The translations under genes were made by a program, and so were the position numbers. Under the pieces are notes generated by a model that saw nothing but the letters and a program-made list of their open reading frames with translations, did not search any database and was not told where the DNA came from. From contig JAKSYS010000573.1 of the NCBI GenBank assembly GCA_022925895.1, positions 1 through 41,235 on the forward strand: DNA of 41,235 nucleotides. The letters run 5' to 3'. This DNA comes from Fragilaria crotonensis. Taxonomy: Eukaryota; Bacillariophyta; Fragilariophyceae; Fragilariales; Fragilariaceae. Numbering within the stretch: position 1 is the first letter of the stretch; each line of letters begins with the position of its first letter. Below are positions 29,383 through 39,096 of the stretch, piece by piece.

Positions 29383-29429
29383 ACAGGCAGCGACATCATG
29401 GGCCACAATACAAACAACAATTGTTTGTA
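29383..29429 (+). repeat. Right flanking direct repeat of the retrotransposon
   Basis: This is a 47-base counterpart of 10848-10904 without the 13-base extra stretch and with a few substitutions. Confidence 0.5.
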
Positions 29430-29926
29430 TCGTATCATAGGTACAATTGGTACTACTACCTGGTACCTTGTACGTTGTACTCCGAGTACATACGTCGTCA
29501 GGCTACGTACTCGGAGTATATCAAATCTCAAAAGCGCAGCTTCGAAAGAGTGTTCGCCACGAGCTGCGATCACGTCTAGGAATCCAGCCGAACACAGCAT
29601 TACTACCGGTAGCATAACTCTACATATTTTTTCTAGTACACAGTACTGGTCATTGCATACTGGGTACTGTAGTACAAGGTACAAGTACCGTACTTCACCT
29701 GCAAGAAGCATTAAGGGCATATTCTGCCTCTCCAACATTATAACACTCCACTCCTCGTTCCATTGTACTGACGTACAAGAACAACTCTATCCATCGTGTT
29801 TTACGTCGTCTCCGTTGCCATTGACGCGTAGTTGATAGCTCCACATCTAATTGCATGGTATAGTAGAAGCAGGGGAAGACAAGAACGAGGAACCAAAGAT
29901 AGCCTACATTCACAAAGTCTGTGACT
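29430..29926. other. GTAC-rich spacer upstream of the kelch-BTB gene
   Basis: No gene is seen. Words such as CTCCGAGTAC, its inverse GTACTCGGAG and TACAAGTAC are frequent between 29450 and 29700, as in other spacers of the window. Confidence 0.45.
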
Positions 29927-31780
29927 ATGTCGGATGTGATGCGATGGTCCGAACCCTCGACTCCACATGATGATTCCGGTCCTCCAACCATTAAAAATCA
30001 TTCTGTCACCTACTTTAATGGTTATTTGTACTGCTTCGGTGGATACGATGGTCGTCGCAATCACATGACGCTCTTGTTGTATTCTCTCAAGGATCAAGTC
30101 TGGCTCCCACCAAACCACCAAATGGACCCACCACAAACAATACCAACAATCACAACTCGACCGCATCAACATCAACGTCCAACAAAATGGGCCGGAAAAT
30201 CATTACGGTGGAGGGGACACCTCCACCAGGACGGAACGGTCACACGGCCACGCTTGCAAAAGACGACGACGAAGGAGGAGGAGCAGCTGGTCGAATCATC
30301 ATCATTGGCGGGTGGTTGGGTTCAGGGCCTTTGGCGGCGTCAGATGTACATGTTTTGGAATTGCACTGTGGAACAAACAATGACTGTGACAACCGTAATA
30401 ATGACGTTGACCGTCGCAGCAGCAATAATAACGACACCATGTCCCTTCGCTGGTACCAACCACCGATGATGGGAGTTCCTCCCGGACCTTGTAACATGCA
30501 CAGTGCGGACTTTGTGCCCAAACGTCGGGAGGTTTATGTCTTTCGTGGTGGCAATGGCCGAGAATACTTGAATGATTTGCATGCTCTGCACGTGGATACC
30601 TACCAGTGGCGTAGAGTACAAACGACCGGTGAGATTCCCCAGCAACGGGCGAATCATTCCTCTGCGTTCTTGGAAGAGACTGGAGAGCTCTTTGTCTTTG
30701 GCGGCTGGAATGGAAGAGAGAGATTGAATGATATACATATTTTGGATACAGAAACGTCGAACTGGACTCGACCAGATGTTGGTGGGTGCTGCCACATCCA
30801 AGGGCTGGAATGACCCTCACAGCGCTTCGGGGCCGACTTTTCTCTTCGGAGGGTCCGGCACGAGTAGCAAGTGCTTTCAAGATTTACAAATATTGGATCG
30901 GAAGGAAATGGCATGGTTGGATGTGGCGCAGAGCGAAGGACGGAACGCAAGTCGTCCCAATTATGATAACGGTGGAGATCAGTCGGAATTTGATTCTCTC
31001 GAGACAGCTCGAAATGGGAACACTGGAGGAGGCGGTTGCGCTCGCATTGGGAATGCGGGTCTCACAGATTGGAGGTCCCGGGATCCTACCACCGCCACCA
31101 CTAGGACGACCCCTAACCCCAACGACGAAGAATCCGTACCCACTATTGTTGTACAAGGCGATGGTCCTGGTCGAAGAGCTGGACACACGGCGACAGCTGT
31201 GAATCGACGCCTTTACGTCTTTGGTGGTTCTTGTGGGAGTGATTATTTGAACGATTTCTTTGTATTGGACACGGATCCCTCGCCGCGGGCCGTTGTGTCG
31301 GAGCCCGCATCGGTGCAGCTGCTTGAACGACGATTGCGTCATTTTTGGAATGATGAGGAGTTTTCTGACGTAACCTTTGTCGTTGAAGGACGACGGGTCT
31401 ATGGACACAAATTGATCCTATCCATCGTTTCGGATTGCTTCCGAGCCATGTTCATGACTGGCTTTCGAGAATCCGAGGCGAATGCCGAGATTGAAATTCC
31501 GGATTCATCTTACGATGCCTTCATGGCCATGATGGAATACATTTATACTGGTCGGATATCTCAGAATTTGGTCGACATGCACCTCATTTGTGATTTGTTG
31601 GAGCTGGCTGATCAATTCTTTTTGGATCACTTAAAACAAAAATGCGAAATCCTGTTGCAACCCGAAGTGAACCTCGATACCGTTGAGTACCTCAGACAAG
31701 TGGCACAAAAGACGAATGCAACGCAATTGTTGAGTATCTGTACGCATTTTCAAAGAAACGAAGCGAATCGAATTGAATAG
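29927..31780 (+). CDS. Kelch-repeat BTB/POZ protein with three one-base frame breaks
   Basis: A roughly 618-residue protein is implied, from ATG 29927 (MSDVMRWSEP) to the stop at 31780. Kelch blades are recognised by FNGYLYCFGGYDGR, GRNGHTATL, VYVFRGGNGREYLNDLHAL, LFVFGGWNGRERLNDIHIL and LYVFGGSCGSDYLNDFFVL. The BTB domain follows at about 31320-31640 (FSDVTFVVEGRRVYGHKLIL). Such proteins usually act as substrate adaptors for Cullin-3 ubiquitin ligases; that role is inferred. The frame changes three times: near 30104-30120, near GGG at 30784-30786 and near TTTT at 30838-30841. In each case one added base in a short homopolymer restores a normal kelch motif, so base-calling errors are likely, though a decayed gene is possible. 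No GT-AG intron explains the breaks. Confidence 0.75.
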
Positions 31781-31980
31781 GAGGCGACAAGAGGACGATG
31801 TAGCAAAGTTCGAATTTAGTTAATGTACTGTCTAGGGAATTTGGTTCGATGTGCAGCATGCGTGTTCGCTTGTCGTGTCTCAAAGTGCGCAATCGCCATG
31901 GCTGCTTTTTAATTCAAAGTCTGTTGTGTTGTTGCCCATTCCGCGAGGATGGTAAACTGCCTGCCAATTCAACTACACCG

Positions 31981-32583
31981 TTATTCATAGTCACTAAACA
32001 TATCCATCTCCTTCTTGGATGTTACCGCAGTAGCAGCGGGAGCTGACGCGACGTCATCGTCACTTTTGCTTCCACTCAATATCGTTTCTGGAATGGCAGA
32101 ACTTGGCAACTTCTTTCCATTCTTGGCTTCCAATTGTCTCAATATTTCTGTTCCTTGAATCCTCTCTTCTTCACTCAACCCTCTCCAAAACTCTTCATCA
32201 TTCCCTTGTTGCATGTACGAATCAGCCACAACGTTGGCATATAAGTCACCCTTTTCCAAAATGAATCCCAAAATGATGGCCGATAGGACGCCACCAAACA
32301 TGACCAAAATGCCACCCATGAAAATGGGAGCGAATTCATTGTCGGGAATGTTGGCAATGTCGGCGTCAATAGTTGCAATCCATTGAGACGATTCGGGGGG
32401 AAATAGTGACAGAGATGTAAATGATAATGGCGTTGTAACGGCGTCAGAAGGAGCAGGAGTCTTGACAATACCCGTAACGTGACGATTCACCAGTGATGCA
32501 CGATGTTGTGGGAGGTTGACGATGAGTGAGTAACCCACGGTGATCAATGAAAACATTATTGTTAATTCCAAGAAGGCCTTCAT
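31981..32583 (-). CDS. Small signal-peptide membrane protein, unknown function (possibly plastid)
   Basis: This is 200 residues from ATG 32583. Residues 1-22 (MKAFLELTIMFSLITVGYSL and on) look like a signal peptide. A second hydrophobic helix lies at about 86-109 (FAPIFMGGILVMFGGVLSAI), followed by LEKGDLYANVVADSYMQQGN and an acidic, alanine-rich tail. The pattern of signal peptide, S/T/P-rich stretch and one membrane helix fits a plastid membrane protein of a secondary alga. I do not see the phenylalanine cleavage motif, so ER or secretory location is also possible. The gene shares a divergent intergenic region with the plastid carrier gene on its right. Confidence 0.6.
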   Translation of the reverse strand: MKAFLELTIMFSLITVGYSLIVNLPQHRASLVNRHVTGIVKTPAPSDAVTTPLSFTSLSLFPPESSQWIATIDADIANIPDNEFAPIFMGGILVMFGGVLSAIILGFILEKGDLYANVVADSYMQQGNDEEFWRGLSEEERIQGTEILRQLEAKNGKKLPSSAIPETILSGSKSDDDVASAPAATAVTSKKEMDMFSDYE

Positions 32584-33332
32584 TTTGATGGATGACGCGT
32601 GTTGTGTGCTGTATGGGACGTTTGGTGTTGGAAAGAGGAATGAAGATCTCTAGAGTCGCAAGTAGAAAGGGCGACGGCTCAAGGTTTGTTTTGAGCGTCG
32701 ATGGTGATAAATCCTGACTTGGAACAGGGAATGCCCTGCCAGGAAGATTCGTGGTTCCAGTTCCAGGTGGTGTGTCAAGTGTCAAGAGTCAAATCATATC
32801 GTCCAAACGTTGTCAGCGCTCAACTTGAAGTTCTCACGTTTCAATCATCGGGGCCGTCGTCTACCTATCTTCCATCAGGGAGGTCCGGTAAAATGACGTT
32901 TCTTCTCGTAGCTTCTACATGCAATTAATACCAAGGAGAGGTGCGTGGCCGGACCTTCCAGCGCGTCGAACGTCTAGTACATAGTGTACGTGGTGGTACT
33001 CGCTCGTCGGAGTTAAATGACGTTTTCCATCTGAAGTGAAGAATGCTACATTTTTAAGTTGGACTTTTTCTGTGTCACCCGTCGCACCACAGTCACCACC
33101 ATGAAGAAGAATCATTGAGCAGATTGAATCTTGTTGTTGTGGAGAAGGAAACTCCAAATTGAGCATTTTAAACTTTTATCATTTTGTCACAATAATGTTG
33201 ATGTCGAGAGAGAGCGGCATCGATTGTTGTACGATTGCGCGGAAACGATGGAGATATATAAGTCAGAGTCGACAATGCGAATCTCCTAAATATCTGGTAT
33301 CACACAGACGATGGAAACGATGCCAACAAGCC
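32584..33332. promoter_or_regulatory. Divergent promoter region with two TGACGT motifs
   Basis: This region separates two divergent genes. TGACGT occurs at 32894-32899 and 33018-33023, both inside AAATGACGTTT-like contexts. TGACGT is the core of bZIP/CRE-type sites that control CO2- and light-responsive diatom genes. That the motifs act here is inference. No gene is seen within. Confidence 0.35.
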
Positions 33333-35219
33333 ATGATGTTTGGCTTGTTGCTCGTATGTGCATGTCCAGGCGCCTGCGAGGGCTTCACTGCTCCGCTGGA
33401 ACTGCGTCAACGCCATGCACTACTGCAAAACTCCTTTCCGTTAAGCGCCATAAAACGGCATCGCTCTGAAATGGTGAAGTCAACGACTTCGTTGATTAAT
33501 CGCCGAGATGCTCTTATCGCAGGAATTCTCTTGTCGGCTGCAGTAACAGCTGCTCCCTCAACTGCGCGCGCCGACGTTGATTCTTGCGGATTGGAAGACC
33601 TGGTCATTGGCAATGGAAGATGGATCAATACCAAGCGGGTGACTCCCGCCCAATCTGTAGATGCGTCGGCTCCATCGTCGTTTCTCTCGCATGACAGAAA
33701 CGTTCCCGCCACATTTTCGACATATGCGGCGCGATTTCTTCTCCACTACGATGATGGCGTCTCCTCCTGGTGGAAGACTGTTTTGGAGTCGTGTTCTCTC
33801 TTGTCGGATGAAGGACGATGTGACAAAGTTGGTGCTTGTTTTGGATGCCTGGCACGATCGATTCAAATTGCCATTGAGACGTCAATACAAGGAGCCCCAA
33901 CTGTGCAAGAGGGATATCAAAATTTGATGTCCACCTTTTTACAGCACTACGGCAACGACAAAGAGGCACGACGGCATATTGGATTGCTCTTTGCAATGTT
34001 ACCACATGATAATCAACCCACCAAACTCTTAGAGCAAGTCTCATCCAGGATAGTGTCGACGAACGTGGTAGCAACGACAGGCGCCAATATGCCACCTCCA
34101 GCCATGATGAAAGACTTCACAGTCCTGTTTCCACCCATCTATGAATGCGCTCACGTCCGGGGGACGGACTCATTCACGATATATCCACCTATCTCACTCT
34201 ATGAAAATACGATCAAGGACGATCTCGGCCGAACTGCAGTGAGGACTGCGATTGGTCCTCTGGGGACCCTTCCTTTGCAACGAGAGCGTCCCCATTTGAG
34301 TAGTCTCATTTACGCATTGTTTGGGATTTCGGGAGCCGCCGGATGTGCCTTGACCCATACTGTTGTGATTCCACTCGATGTTGTCAAGACGCGTATGCAA
34401 ACCGATGGACAGCTGAGCGGTGAGTCGATGCTCGACAGTGCCTCGAGCATTTTGCAAAAGGAAGGCATGGCGGGGTTTGTGCTTGGCTTACAGGCTACAA
34501 TTGTTGGGTACATATGGTACGGTCTTTCCGTCTATCCTAGTTACGCATTTTTCAAACGATGGATTGGACAATCCCTACTCCGCCCTGAGTTTGTCATGAT
34601 TCACACCAACGAGATCGCTTTATGTGCTGGAGCATTGTCGGCCGTGATTGCAAGTCTAGGATTGACACCAGTGGAAGCCGCGCGAATTCGAACTGTGGCC
34701 AATCCGGATGTGTATCGTTCCAAGGGGTTGATAGGTACATTGCAATCAATTGCGTCCGAAGACTCAACATTAGGCTGGAAAAATCTCTATGCCGGCTTTC
34801 CGTCCTTGGTGACACGCCAAGTCATTTTTGGGTCCGTCAAGTTTTTGGCCTTTGAACGTGCCTGCGAAGCCATCTTTCACACTTGGCCATTTCTTCACGA
34901 CGAAACATGGACTTCGTTGATGGTGAGCCTGGTAGCGGGCGGGTTGTCGGGGTGCCTGTCCAGTGTTGTGTCACAACCGGCAGATTCTCTCTTGACGTAT
35001 GTGGCACAGAACAGTAATGTTGGCCTTCTGGAGGGATCTCGGATTATGGTTGAAAAAGAGGGAGTCGGATCGCTTTATCGAGGTCTGGGAAGTAGATGCG
35101 TTTGGGCCGGATCAATAATTGCCGGTCAGTTCCTTTTGTACGACGTTTTTCGGACCTATTTTGGTGTGAATACCAATGATCTCTCCCAAGTCTTCGAGAT
35201 TGTCATCTCACCAGGTTAG
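33333..35219 (+). CDS. Plastid-targeted mitochondrial-carrier-family protein with luminal-type N-domain
   Basis: This is 628 residues from ATG 33333, chosen because it opens directly on a signal peptide (MMFGLLLVCACPGACEG) whose cleavage point is followed by FTAP, the diatom plastid motif; the frame is also open upstream, with an ATG at 33195. A twin-arginine leader follows (NRRDALIAGILLSAAVTAA, A80|D81), as in thylakoid-lumen proteins, then about 230 residues without a known domain. The carrier spans about 320-620 with three repeats: PLDVVK near 346, PVEAAR near 443 and PADSLL near 547. The last, lacking the usual basic residue, resembles phosphate carriers (SLC25A3 type). Transport of phosphate or an anion across a plastid membrane is inferred. 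Confidence 0.75.
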   Translation: MMFGLLLVCACPGACEGFTAPLELRQRHALLQNSFPLSAIKRHRSEMVKSTTSLINRRDALIAGILLSAAVTAAPSTARADVDSCGLEDLVIGNGRWINTKRVTPAQSVDASAPSSFLSHDRNVPATFSTYAARFLLHYDDGVSSWWKTVLESCSLLSDEGRCDKVGACFGCLARSIQIAIETSIQGAPTVQEGYQNLMSTFLQHYGNDKEARRHIGLLFAMLPHDNQPTKLLEQVSSRIVSTNVVATTGANMPPPAMMKDFTVLFPPIYECAHVRGTDSFTIYPPISLYENTIKDDLGRTAVRTAIGPLGTLPLQRERPHLSSLIYALFGISGAAGCALTHTVVIPLDVVKTRMQTDGQLSGESMLDSASSILQKEGMAGFVLGLQATIVGYIWYGLSVYPSYAFFKRWIGQSLLRPEFVMIHTNEIALCAGALSAVIASLGLTPVEAARIRTVANPDVYRSKGLIGTLQSIASEDSTLGWKNLYAGFPSLVTRQVIFGSVKFLAFERACEAIFHTWPFLHDETWTSLMVSLVAGGLSGCLSSVVSQPADSLLTYVAQNSNVGLLEGSRIMVEKEGVGSLYRGLGSRCVWAGSIIAGQFLLYDVFRTYFGVNTNDLSQVFEIVISPG

Positions 35220-35807
35220 TCGGCGTTTAACATCACTAGAATCACCGTATAACCTGCGTGTCAATGATGAAACCGTGTTGCAGTTACTCATTTTCAGTGC
35301 CTTGACACCGTGCCTCGATGAAGTAAGTGCTTTTCATTTTGGGAAGTCGTTCCAGTCATGGTAGGACATCGTGCCTTGAAGTGAACTGCGATGCCCGTTT
35401 TAGAGGTACTGTACGTTGGCGATGGTAAGATCGATACTAGTTGTACTTGTACTTGTACCTCTCGTATTCCAGAATTCTGCGATACGAGTGTACTGAGTAC
35501 TGAGACCAACGTAGAAGCTACACCATCCCGGTTTTTGCCTAATGGCTCTTGGAGCACCTGGGATTGACCTGTGACTGGTCTATGAATCACCTGTAGAAAC
35601 TACGCCTCGGCACCCGGTTTTTGCTTCCTTCTCGTGCTAATATTTCCTTCTAATCGTGCTTGAGGGTTTCGCACACGAAGCGTGGGCTCTCGAGGTTTGA
35701 AATTGCTTTTCACAATAATTCGAGTGTTATACCCAGCTCACAAAAGTTCTAATCATCGCAACGAGTGATTGCAAAACGTGGCGTCAGAACAACGTCGCAT
35801 TCCAACA
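35220..35807. other. Spacer upstream of the DUF6824 gene
   Basis: No gene is seen. A short run of TTGTACTTGTACTTGTACC (about 35440-35458) is a local repeat of TTGTAC. Confidence 0.45.
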
Positions 35808-36497
35808 ATGTCATTCATGCCAACTTCCTCTTTCAGTGCACGTCATGGGCGTGCACTCCCTTCCGACTTTGTCCCTGGACCTTTCGATGTACTTTGTTCC
35901 CATGGCGTGGAGGCACACAGACAAAATTCGAAATTTCGAACTACAGTTCAAATGCATTTGTCAATGTATATTGCCGCCACATCTTCTCACGCCAAGAGAA
36001 ATGTCATCGACAAGGTGATTAACGTGTTCCGTCAACGAAGTCTAAATGGTGGCTTCGTCGGAATAGACCCTGCAAGTGGACTGTATTTTGAAGTTGGTGA
36101 CATTCAAGCTCGGCAAAAGGTGTCTCGAGCATTCGCAACAGCGGTTCGGAACGAAGCCCCCAAGCGTCATAAACGCCGCATTCGATGCATAGTGAAACCA
36201 GTCGAAGAACCTCACTGCGAGGTAGAGGATGATATGGAGGCAGAGATGCCGTCGCCGCCCATCACGTCATTCACGTCTACTCACGTCTCGTCGTCTTTTC
36301 GACCATTTGATTTCAGAATGACGTACTCCAATCGGGACTTGCTTGGTGAAGATGATGTTGACGAGGACGATCATAGAATATCTTTCTCCACTCGGGACTT
36401 GTTGAGTGAATTTGATAACAACGGAAACGGGATTTCCGAAGAGGAACCCTCGTTCGATGTTTTACGCTTCCAGAGTACTATGGCCGCATTCAGCTAA
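35808..36497 (+). CDS. DUF6824-domain protein
   Basis: This is a 229-residue protein from ATG 35808 (MSFMPTSSFS). The DUF6824 region spans about residues 20-115: PGPFDVLCSHGVEAHRQNSK, then FRTTVQMHLSMYIAATSSHA, then GGFVGIDPASGLYFEVGDIQ and ARQKVSRAFATAVRN. This family is greatly expanded in diatoms; its role is unknown, and a DNA-binding function has been considered because of its basic helical layout. A basic patch (KRHKRRIR) follows. The acidic C-terminus repeats a short motif, YSNRDLLGE and FSTRDLLSE, about 27 residues apart. The gene ends 136 bases from the end of the convergent R-SNARE gene. Confidence 0.75.
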   Translation: MSFMPTSSFSARHGRALPSDFVPGPFDVLCSHGVEAHRQNSKFRTTVQMHLSMYIAATSSHAKRNVIDKVINVFRQRSLNGGFVGIDPASGLYFEVGDIQARQKVSRAFATAVRNEAPKRHKRRIRCIVKPVEEPHCEVEDDMEAEMPSPPITSFTSTHVSSSFRPFDFRMTYSNRDLLGEDDVDEDDHRISFSTRDLLSEFDNNGNGISEEEPSFDVLRFQSTMAAFS

Positions 36498-36633
36498 GAC
36501 GTTTGGGCATAAAAGAACTAATACTAGTTTCCATCCGGTATAAAAACTCGTGGTCTGCTTGACCTGTCTGGTAAATCAGGATTTCACAGCCGCTTGCGCA
36601 CTAAGACTTGTTGTTGCAACAGGCATTGTCCAC

Positions 36634-37415
36634 CTATTTACGGCGGCACTTATGAAAATCAAGTCCTCCGCAAGCAGATGATGCTGCGAAGAAAATCACA
36701 ACCACAGCCAAAGTGCCCAAAAAGATGTAGCAACGCATTCGCTTCCACCACATGGACCTTCGCAAGTTCCGAGACGAGGCTTCGAATCGATACGCCTGTT
36801 GATTCAATCGATCAGTCTTGTCGACGAGCAACTCAATCTTTTCACCTCGTTCCAAAACCTTTTCAATGTTTTGCACCATAACACCCTTGACTTCTTCAAT
36901 TTGCGACTTGACTGCACCGATCGTATCCACGGTCAAATCGGCCGTGTCGGAATTATAAAATTCCATTCGATTGGAAATAATTTTACTAAATTCTTCATTG
37001 AGCGAGAAAGCAATTGCTGTTTGTGGCATGTCAGTTCCATAGCGAGTCAGGAACTGCTCCTTCATATCGTTCAAAAACGCGTATGGGATGCGATGCTTAT
37101 TGGGTTCATCGGACATGCACAGAAAACAAATTCCACCTTCGACAATGTAGTGAAAAGTGTAATTATCGTACACATAAGTCATTTTACCATCTTGAGGAGG
37201 AATCTTGGCCAACAAGACGCGAGTCACCGTGGGGAAGTTTCCTGTCGCTGAGGCGTTAGAGTGAGTCATTTGGGAACAATTGCTCGTACTCGTACCGCGT
37301 TTCTTTCCCTCTTTGCGTTTCTTTCATTTCACTCCACAACTCACTCACCGGAAGTGGCAGTGTATTCTGCCAACACTGTCTTTTGACGTGATACAAGAGC
37401 GTAAACGATGGTCAT
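36634..37415 (-). CDS. VAMP7-type R-SNARE (longin), two exons
   Basis: The product is about 224 residues. Exon 1 is 37349-37415 (MTIVYALVSRQKTVLAEYTA and on); a GTGAGT donor opens an intron at 37242-37348 (107 bases) ending in ACAG; exon 2 is 36634-37241. The join reads TSGNFPTVTR, the normal longin sequence. The longin domain fills residues about 1-120. The SNARE motif follows with TIGAVKSQIEEVKGVMVQNI and the zero-layer arginine in KVLERGEKI, then a basic patch and the C-terminal membrane anchor (CYIFLGTLAVVVIFFAA). It should act in fusion of vesicles with vacuolar or plasma membranes. The C-terminus past the anchor is unusually long and cysteine-containing. Confidence 0.85.
37242..37348 (-). 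other. Spliceosomal intron of the R-SNARE gene
   Basis: Donor GTGAGT and acceptor GACAG bound a 107-base intron in phase 1. Removing it joins two conserved longin segments without a gap. A nearby alternative acceptor (CCTCAG) would add two residues. Confidence 0.75.
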
Positions 37416-37992
37416 GATGTGTTGAATCCCTTGAACTAATTCCTATACGTCGTTTCGAGAACACTCGTTGCGGTCGATTGATTCGTGTTGTTCATTTCAG
37501 CCCCTCTCTCCACTCGAAAGCACATCGAGAGAGAGTTCGGAACATTCGTTCGCGTACTTTGTACGTCGTACTGTACTGCATACAAGATGCAAGTACACAA
37601 GGTACAGTACCGCAGTTGCTACAAGTACGAACGAGTACTTGAGTTCTGTACGCTGTACACTGTAGATTCCAACGTCCGTTACACGATGTGGTCTACCGGT
37701 CGAATACATGTGATTCTTTCATTGTACAGTAGCAGAGGTGATGCCAGGCTATGAACATGAGGACACTAGAAATGAATGCTGCACAACTAAAGCAGTAGAT
37801 AATCATAACCCAACAAGAAAATTATGCCAGCTATACTAGGTCAATGACGTGGATGTTGTAAGTCATGTAGGTATGTGATGTCAAATGGGCTTAGAGTTTA
37901 TGCATCACGCGTCATGTCCGACAGGAGATAGATTTCAAACTGTCGGTGCGAACAAACGAAGAAGACGATCATACATCGCAAGGAAGAGGGAT
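37416..37992. other. Spacer with GTAC-rich stretch
   Basis: No gene is seen. GTAC and TACAAG words are dense at about 37555-37670. It contains the upstream region of the R-SNARE gene and the 3' side of the sugar transporter gene. Confidence 0.45.
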
Positions 37993-39096
37993 TTACGCCT
38001 TAACAGGAGCTGACATTTCGGCGCTGTTCCCCTTCTCAACCTCACCGTCATCGTCAGATTCAACATGAGACTGCTTGCTCGATGGCGCGCTGTTCCCCTC
38101 ATTCATTTTCACGAGAGTGTAGATAAGGGATCCTCCCAAGACGGTAAAAATTCCCAGAACTCCAAAAAGAGTAGCTGGATTTCCCCAAATGTAGAAGGCC
38201 ATCATGGACTGGACGGCGGCCTTGGCGGTACCTGAGATGTTGTGTGAGAGGGGAGATGTGGCCTTGATCTGAAGGACTGTTACTATACCAATGGAGAATC
38301 CAAAGAATCCAGCGACAGTCATTGCGGCCCAAAACGTCGTCGAAACAAGCTGCTTTGAGGCGGCATCCATAACAGCGCTGCCTTCAAAGTACGCGATGAG
38401 AGGGATGAACAGGATACAGGCGTTGATGTTGTTGTAGTATGTCAAGCGCCAGTGGTTGTCGTCAACAGCTGGAAGAACCATCTTGGTGTAGATGGAGTTC
38501 AGTGAGACGAAGAGAGACGACAACACCCCAGCGAGGGTACCTTTCAAAGAGAAATCAATTTCTCCGTGAGATCCGAGAAGGAATCCAAACACAACAATTC
38601 CAAGACAAAGGCAAGTCTTCGTGGATGTGGGGATTCCAAGCAAGGCGTAAGAGAAAAAGACATTGAAGACGATCGTGAGCGATCTCGCAACGTTGTAGAA
38701 TGACACTTCCACCCATTTAAGACAGAGATTGTTAAAGGTAATCATGCCCACGAAGACCAAACTGAGAGGAAACACCCGTCTTGCTACCCCAAGGTTGTAC
38801 TCGGCCTTGGGAAACTGGGCCAAAAAGGACGGCTTCGCCTGTTTAGCACCCTCGTGTTCGTCCTGAGCCAATGACGAATAGTTGGAACTCGGAAGTCTTC
38901 TTGCACTCTCACCGCATCTTCCTGCAGCAATGCAAATTACAGCTGTGACGACGCATTGATACCATGTGACGAAAAGAGGTGCGGGGATGGACACACCATC
39001 ATTTGACATGAGGACCTTGTTCAAGTAGACCATGCTGATCGACACAAACCAATAGGTTGCGACCACAGACGCGACGTAAATCGTATTGTCGTTCAT
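37993..39096 (-). CDS. GDP-fucose-type nucleotide sugar transporter (SLC35C1-like)
   Basis: This is 367 residues from ATG 39096 (MNDNTIYVASVVATYWF), which lies just before the first membrane helix; the frame is open further upstream only with a non-ATG start. Family blocks are strong: FVGMITFNNLCLKWVEVSFY, NVARSLTIVFNVFFSYALLG, SLNSIYTKMVLPAVDDNHWR and LTYYNNINACILFIPL. They match the GDP-fucose transporter of the Golgi, an antiporter that exchanges the sugar nucleotide for GMP. About ten membrane helices are expected, and the acidic, serine-rich C-terminus (SHVESDDDGEVEKG) faces the cytosol. Fucose as substrate is inferred from the close match; GDP-mannose or another NDP-sugar is possible. 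Confidence 0.85.
   Translation of the reverse strand: MNDNTIYVASVVATYWFVSISMVYLNKVLMSNDGVSIPAPLFVTWYQCVVTAVICIAAGRCGESARRLPSSNYSSLAQDEHEGAKQAKPSFLAQFPKAEYNLGVARRVFPLSLVFVGMITFNNLCLKWVEVSFYNVARSLTIVFNVFFSYALLGIPTSTKTCLCLGIVVFGFLLGSHGEIDFSLKGTLAGVLSSLFVSLNSIYTKMVLPAVDDNHWRLTYYNNINACILFIPLIAYFEGSAVMDAASKQLVSTTFWAAMTVAGFFGFSIGIVTVLQIKATSPLSHNISGTAKAAVQSMMAFYIWGNPATLFGVLGIFTVLGGSLIYTLVKMNEGNSAPSSKQSHVESDDDGEVEKGNSAEMSAPVKA

Noticed and set aside
10848..29429. Interpretation of the flanking repeats as LTRs
   Set aside because: They are about 50 bases long, lack TG...CA ends, and the coding domains are those of a non-LTR element.
30100..30225. Intron explaining the first frame change in the kelch gene
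   Set aside because: The only GT-AG pair would use a poor GTCTGG donor and remove the conserved tryptophan of a kelch blade.
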